This document shows, in pieces, positions 48,241-51,162 of a stretch of DNA of 51,162 bases. The position numbers were made by a program, and so were the translations under genes. Positions within the stretch are counted from its first letter, which is position 1. Every line of letters begins with the position of its first letter. Source of the DNA: Thioalkalivibrio sp. HK1 (lineage in GTDB: Bacteria; Pseudomonadota; Gammaproteobacteria; HK1); contig JFBG01000059.1 of NCBI GenBank assembly GCA_000583135.1, positions 1-51,162 on the forward strand, in the 5' to 3' direction. The notes beneath the pieces are model-generated. The model saw only the letters and a list, made by a program, of their open reading frames with translations, ran no database searches and was not told the origin of the DNA.

Positions 48241-51162
48241 TCACTCCCACGGTTTGATATCGTATCTCACGCTTCCCTCGATCGAGAGATCGGGATCGCC
48301 TTGCCCGCTTTCGCTTTCCCGGCTCGTCAAATAGACATCCATTTCCAAACCGCCATCCTTTTCGTCTTCCAAACGATAGCCGAGTCGATTTTGACGCTCG
48401 CTCGACGAGCGCACATGCTCCAAATAGGGCGAGCCCACCAGCCCTCGTTTGCCGAATTTCATTCCGTAGGCAGCCTCCGCTCGCCAGCGCATTCCTCGAC
48501 TTTCGCTGCTGCCTACCAGACTCGGGAAGGCATCATCCGAGAACAGTGCGGTCGTCCCTCCTTCGGGCTCGATCCCTCCGAGATCGTTATGGACCCTAAC
48601 CGAGAATCCGCGACTCGTACCCGGATCCCCATCCCATTCGATACCCGCCGACACACCCCAATCCCGAGTCGCCTCTTCTCGGTGATAGACCAGCACCCGA
48701 CCTTTCAACGACATTTCCAGCCCCGCCCTGCCGTCGCCGTAGGTCAAGCCCGCTCCCACATCCAATCCCCATCCCTCCTCGGCATCCCCGCTGTCATGAC
48801 GAATCCCGGCATCCACCCTTTGGGAGAAGCGGGCTCCCGTCTCGCTCCTTTGCACCAACGAGCCCTCGATTCCCGCCCGCACCCGCCTTGACTCGCCCTC
48901 GATCTCCCCCCCTTCATCCATCTCGTCCGAGCGAATCTTGGTCCACAGAAAATCCGTGGTGTAGGCAAGGCCGAATCCCTCTTCCGGCGACTCGGTCAGA
49001 TTCTTTCTAAGACCCAAGTTCATCATCCCCCAATCCAACGAACTCTCGGAGGCGGACCCATCCGGCCGATTCAGTCTCATCTCTCCGCTTCCATAACCGA
49101 GCGCCCCGCGCAAGTGCATCCCGCCTTCGAAGGAAATCGCAGCCCACGGGATCATGGTCGTCAGATTCGCTTCTTTGCCCGTCAGCTCGTCACCCTTTTT
49201 CAAACCGCCTTCACCCTCGCTATGCATCCCCACCAATCCCACCATCCAGTTCCCTCGTGCGTAATCCACTCCCAGCATTCCGGTGTTCACCTCTCCATCC
49301 ACCGTGGATGCCGCCGACTGTCCTTCGTAGCCCGATGCTTGGATCTCGCCCCACAGCGACACGCCGCTCGCTTCGGTGGATTGGGCGATATTGAACGATG
49401 TCCCGTTCGATAGCACCTCGCTCAGCGTCAGGGTATTTTCGCGCTCGAAGTCATCGTTCGAATCATCGTCCCGGTCATCATCCAAATCCTCCCTCATCTG
49501 ATCGAGGCTCTCCATCGAGATATCCCCGGCCTTGACCTCGCGACCGGCCACTCTCGCCGACACCCCCGAATCCCTTCGTTGATCGCCATCCATCCGAGAC
49601 TCGATCCCCTCGATCGCCTGCAATCCCACCGTCCTTGCAAATCGTGTCAGCCACGCCGAGCGGTTCCCGGCATCGCGCACCGTCACCCTCATCCGATCCG
49701 TCATCCCGTCGTAGTCCCCTCCCGAGGCCTGCACCGAGATCTCCGCTCGTTCGTCATCATCGTTCGCATCTCGCAGAGCCTCCACTGCCACCTCGCGCAT
49801 CTTGTTCCAATCCGCAGGTTCGATGACCATCGTGCTTTGTCGGCCTCGGGCAGTCGGATCCGCATCCACTTCGAGATCGGCTCCTTTGGATGCCTCCAAC
49901 CTAAGCGTCACCGCACTTATCGGGCGTGTCGCCAACCTCACTTCGAAATGCTTGATTTCTCCTTCGGCCAACTCCATCGGCCCCCCATCGAAAACCAATC
50001 CCCGGATGTCGTCATCCTTGATCGATACCGTTATGCGCTCTCCCACACCGTCATAACCTCCCCCGGTCGCCGATAGGGATAAACGGGATTCCTCATCCAC
50101 CCCGTCGGCATCATCCGATGCCACGAAGACCACCTCTTGCGGTTTGTTCCAGTTATCGGGCGTGAAAACCAAGATCGGCAATCCTGCCGACTTCTGCAAC
50201 ACTCCGGAATCATCCGCGTCGACGATCCGGGGTTGTAGCGAGCTCGAAACCAAAGACCTGGTTTCCTGAGAGAAGGCCACTTCCACATCCCCGCTCGGAC
50301 GCGTCGCCAAGTTCATCGTGAAACGACCGCCTTCTCCCTCCCTTATCTCCGATGGCACTTCCATCAGCACGAGGGCCGCTTCGTCGTCATCGACGATCGA
50401 CACGTGCACATCCTCCGTGACGCCTTGATATCCCCCTCCCATAGCCGACACCGGGATCACCGCACTCTCGTCGAGCGCATCGTCATCCTCGGCGGCCGAG
50501 ACGACGATCTCTTGCATCACCTCCCAATTCGATGGCCCGAAGATCAATCCGAACGGCATGGTCGTGATATCCGGGTTATCCGATACCCCCACGACCAGAC
50601 TCACTTCGCCCCTAGGGGGAGCCGAAAGACAGACTCGGAAGCGGCGATCGCCCCCTTCTTCGACTTCCAGCGGCACCTCTTCGAAGACCAATCCCGCATT
50701 TGGAATCGGGCCCGAGTCTTCCGGATCGACGGGATTGGGGTTCTCCGGATTCTCCGGATTCTCCGGATCCTTCGGATCCTTCGGATCATCCGGACCACTC
50801 GGATCCTCCGGACCGACGGGCGGGGGCATTGGATCGACTGGCGGGATCGGGGGATAGATAGATTCAGGGGGATCGACGGGCTCCGGTATCACCGTCAGAT
50901 CGTTCACCCTCACGGTTACCGTGCCGCTCACCCCCGTATAGCCTCCTCCCGAGGCCAATAGCGATATGCCGTCGCGATCATCGACGGTATCGTCGTCCGC
51001 GGCCGCGAAGACGAATACCGCCTGCGATGTATTCCAATTGGAGACCGTGAAACGAAGCTCGGTCTGATTGCCGGGAGTGCCGAGATCGGTATCGACCATG
51101 ACATCCGCGTTGCTCGGCTGGACCAAGATCACCCTCACATCCGATCTCGGCTGCACCGACAA
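48241..51162 (-). CDS. Autotransporter with Calx-beta-like repeats, C-terminal 973 residues
   Basis: Partial: the frame is open to the right edge, so the N-terminus and signal peptide are outside. Four related passenger repeats (about 1-88, 155-258, 259-385, 386-497 of the visible part) share NW-x(n)-EVxVxAxDDDxxDE and SAxGGGYxGV-x-VxVxDDD, resembling Calx-beta extracellular domains, probably calcium-binding. A Pro/Asp/Glu-rich linker (about 92-155) separates the first two. A helical hinge (WLTRFARTVGLQAIEGIESR) and acidic segment lead to a C-terminal beta-barrel (about 601-973) with alternating strands such as GNWMVGLVGMHSEG. It is likely a surface adhesin or similar secreted by the type V route. 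Its final residues KPWE are atypical, as most barrels end in Phe or Trp. Confidence 0.85.
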   Translation of the reverse strand: MSVQPRSDVRVILVQPSNADVMVDTDLGTPGNQTELRFTVSNWNTSQAVFVFAAADDDTVDDRDGISLLASGGGYTGVSGTVTVRVNDLTVIPEPVDPPESIYPPIPPVDPMPPPVGPEDPSGPDDPKDPKDPENPENPENPNPVDPEDSGPIPNAGLVFEEVPLEVEEGGDRRFRVCLSAPPRGEVSLVVGVSDNPDITTMPFGLIFGPSNWEVMQEIVVSAAEDDDALDESAVIPVSAMGGGYQGVTEDVHVSIVDDDEAALVLMEVPSEIREGEGGRFTMNLATRPSGDVEVAFSQETRSLVSSSLQPRIVDADDSGVLQKSAGLPILVFTPDNWNKPQEVVFVASDDADGVDEESRLSLSATGGGYDGVGERITVSIKDDDIRGLVFDGGPMELAEGEIKHFEVRLATRPISAVTLRLEASKGADLEVDADPTARGRQSTMVIEPADWNKMREVAVEALRDANDDDERAEISVQASGGDYDGMTDRMRVTVRDAGNRSAWLTRFARTVGLQAIEGIESRMDGDQRRDSGVSARVAGREVKAGDISMESLDQMREDLDDDRDDDSNDDFERENTLTLSEVLSNGTSFNIAQSTEASGVSLWGEIQASGYEGQSAASTVDGEVNTGMLGVDYARGNWMVGLVGMHSEGEGGLKKGDELTGKEANLTTMIPWAAISFEGGMHLRGALGYGSGEMRLNRPDGSASESSLDWGMMNLGLRKNLTESPEEGFGLAYTTDFLWTKIRSDEMDEGGEIEGESRRVRAGIEGSLVQRSETGARFSQRVDAGIRHDSGDAEEGWGLDVGAGLTYGDGRAGLEMSLKGRVLVYHREEATRDWGVSAGIEWDGDPGTSRGFSVRVHNDLGGIEPEGGTTALFSDDAFPSLVGSSESRGMRWRAEAAYGMKFGKRGLVGSPYLEHVRSSSERQNRLGYRLEDEKDGGLEMDVYLTSRESESGQGDPDLSIEGSVRYDIKPWE
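50741..50812 (-). repeat. 9-bp minisatellite in the autotransporter gene
   Basis: Eight 9-bp units: three TTCTCCGGA, two TCCTTCGGA, then TCATCCGGA, CCACTCGGA and TCCTCCGGA. Read on the minus strand they encode a run of DP/NPE tripeptides (PENPENPEN type) in the Pro-rich linker. Unit number could change in frame by slippage and alter linker length. Confidence 0.85.

Overview
The window looks like chromosomal DNA of a free-living or host-associated gammaproteobacterium of fairly high GC. Three conserved gammaproteobacterial gene neighbourhoods support this: rpoE-mucA-mucB-mucD-lepB-rnc-era-recO, murJ-ribF-lspA-ispH with divergent rpsT, and rplU-rpmA-obgE-proB with divergent ispB. parC, parE, efp and epmA, ampD, mazG, slt and a YqiB-like gene agree with it. 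The species is not identifiable from the sequence alone.

Layout. 1-1.6 kb: the end of a low-complexity reading frame entering from the left, then a non-coding stretch with a perfect 16-bp inverted repeat. 1.6-9.7 kb: envelope-stress sigma factor locus (rpoE, anti-sigma mucA, mucB, protease mucD), signal peptidase, and one continuous frame joining RNase III to the GTPase Era, then recO. lepA is absent from its usual place. 10.1-16.3 kb: EF-P and its lysyl-ligase EpmA, then both topoisomerase IV subunits. 16.5-19.3 kb: rubrerythrin, CCG-domain Fe-S protein and DUF3501, preceded by a promoter overlapped by a perfect palindrome matching the Irr (ICE) box. An Irr-like Fur-family gene lies 9 kb away at 28 kb. 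19.7-25.9 kb: xseB, ispA, folE2, mazG, slt and a YqiB/DUF1249 gene. 26-31.4 kb: ampD, a phosphotransferase, tRNA-Thr, the Irr-like gene, ispH, lspA and ribF (ileS missing between the last two). 31.5-38.6 kb: murJ, rpsT, proB, obgE, rpmA, rplU, ispB and tRNA-Pro. 38.8-47.7 kb: a peptide-use cluster made of an M81 (MlrC-like) metallopeptidase, a complete oligopeptide ABC importer and a gamma-glutamyltransferase. 48.2 kb to the right edge: the C-terminal 973 residues of a large autotransporter with Calx-beta-like repeats.

How the genes work together. Most of the window is housekeeping: translation, isoprenoid supply, cell wall export and recycling, topology. The distinctive parts are four. First, the RNase III-Era fusion. 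Second, the rubrerythrin/Fe-S/DUF3501 module, apparently under an Irr-type haem- or iron-responsive repressor, a regulator best known from alphaproteobacteria. Third, the peptide import and hydrolysis cluster directly after a tRNA gene, which may be acquired. Fourth, the repeat-rich autotransporter. I saw no CRISPR array, insertion sequence, prophage or defence system.
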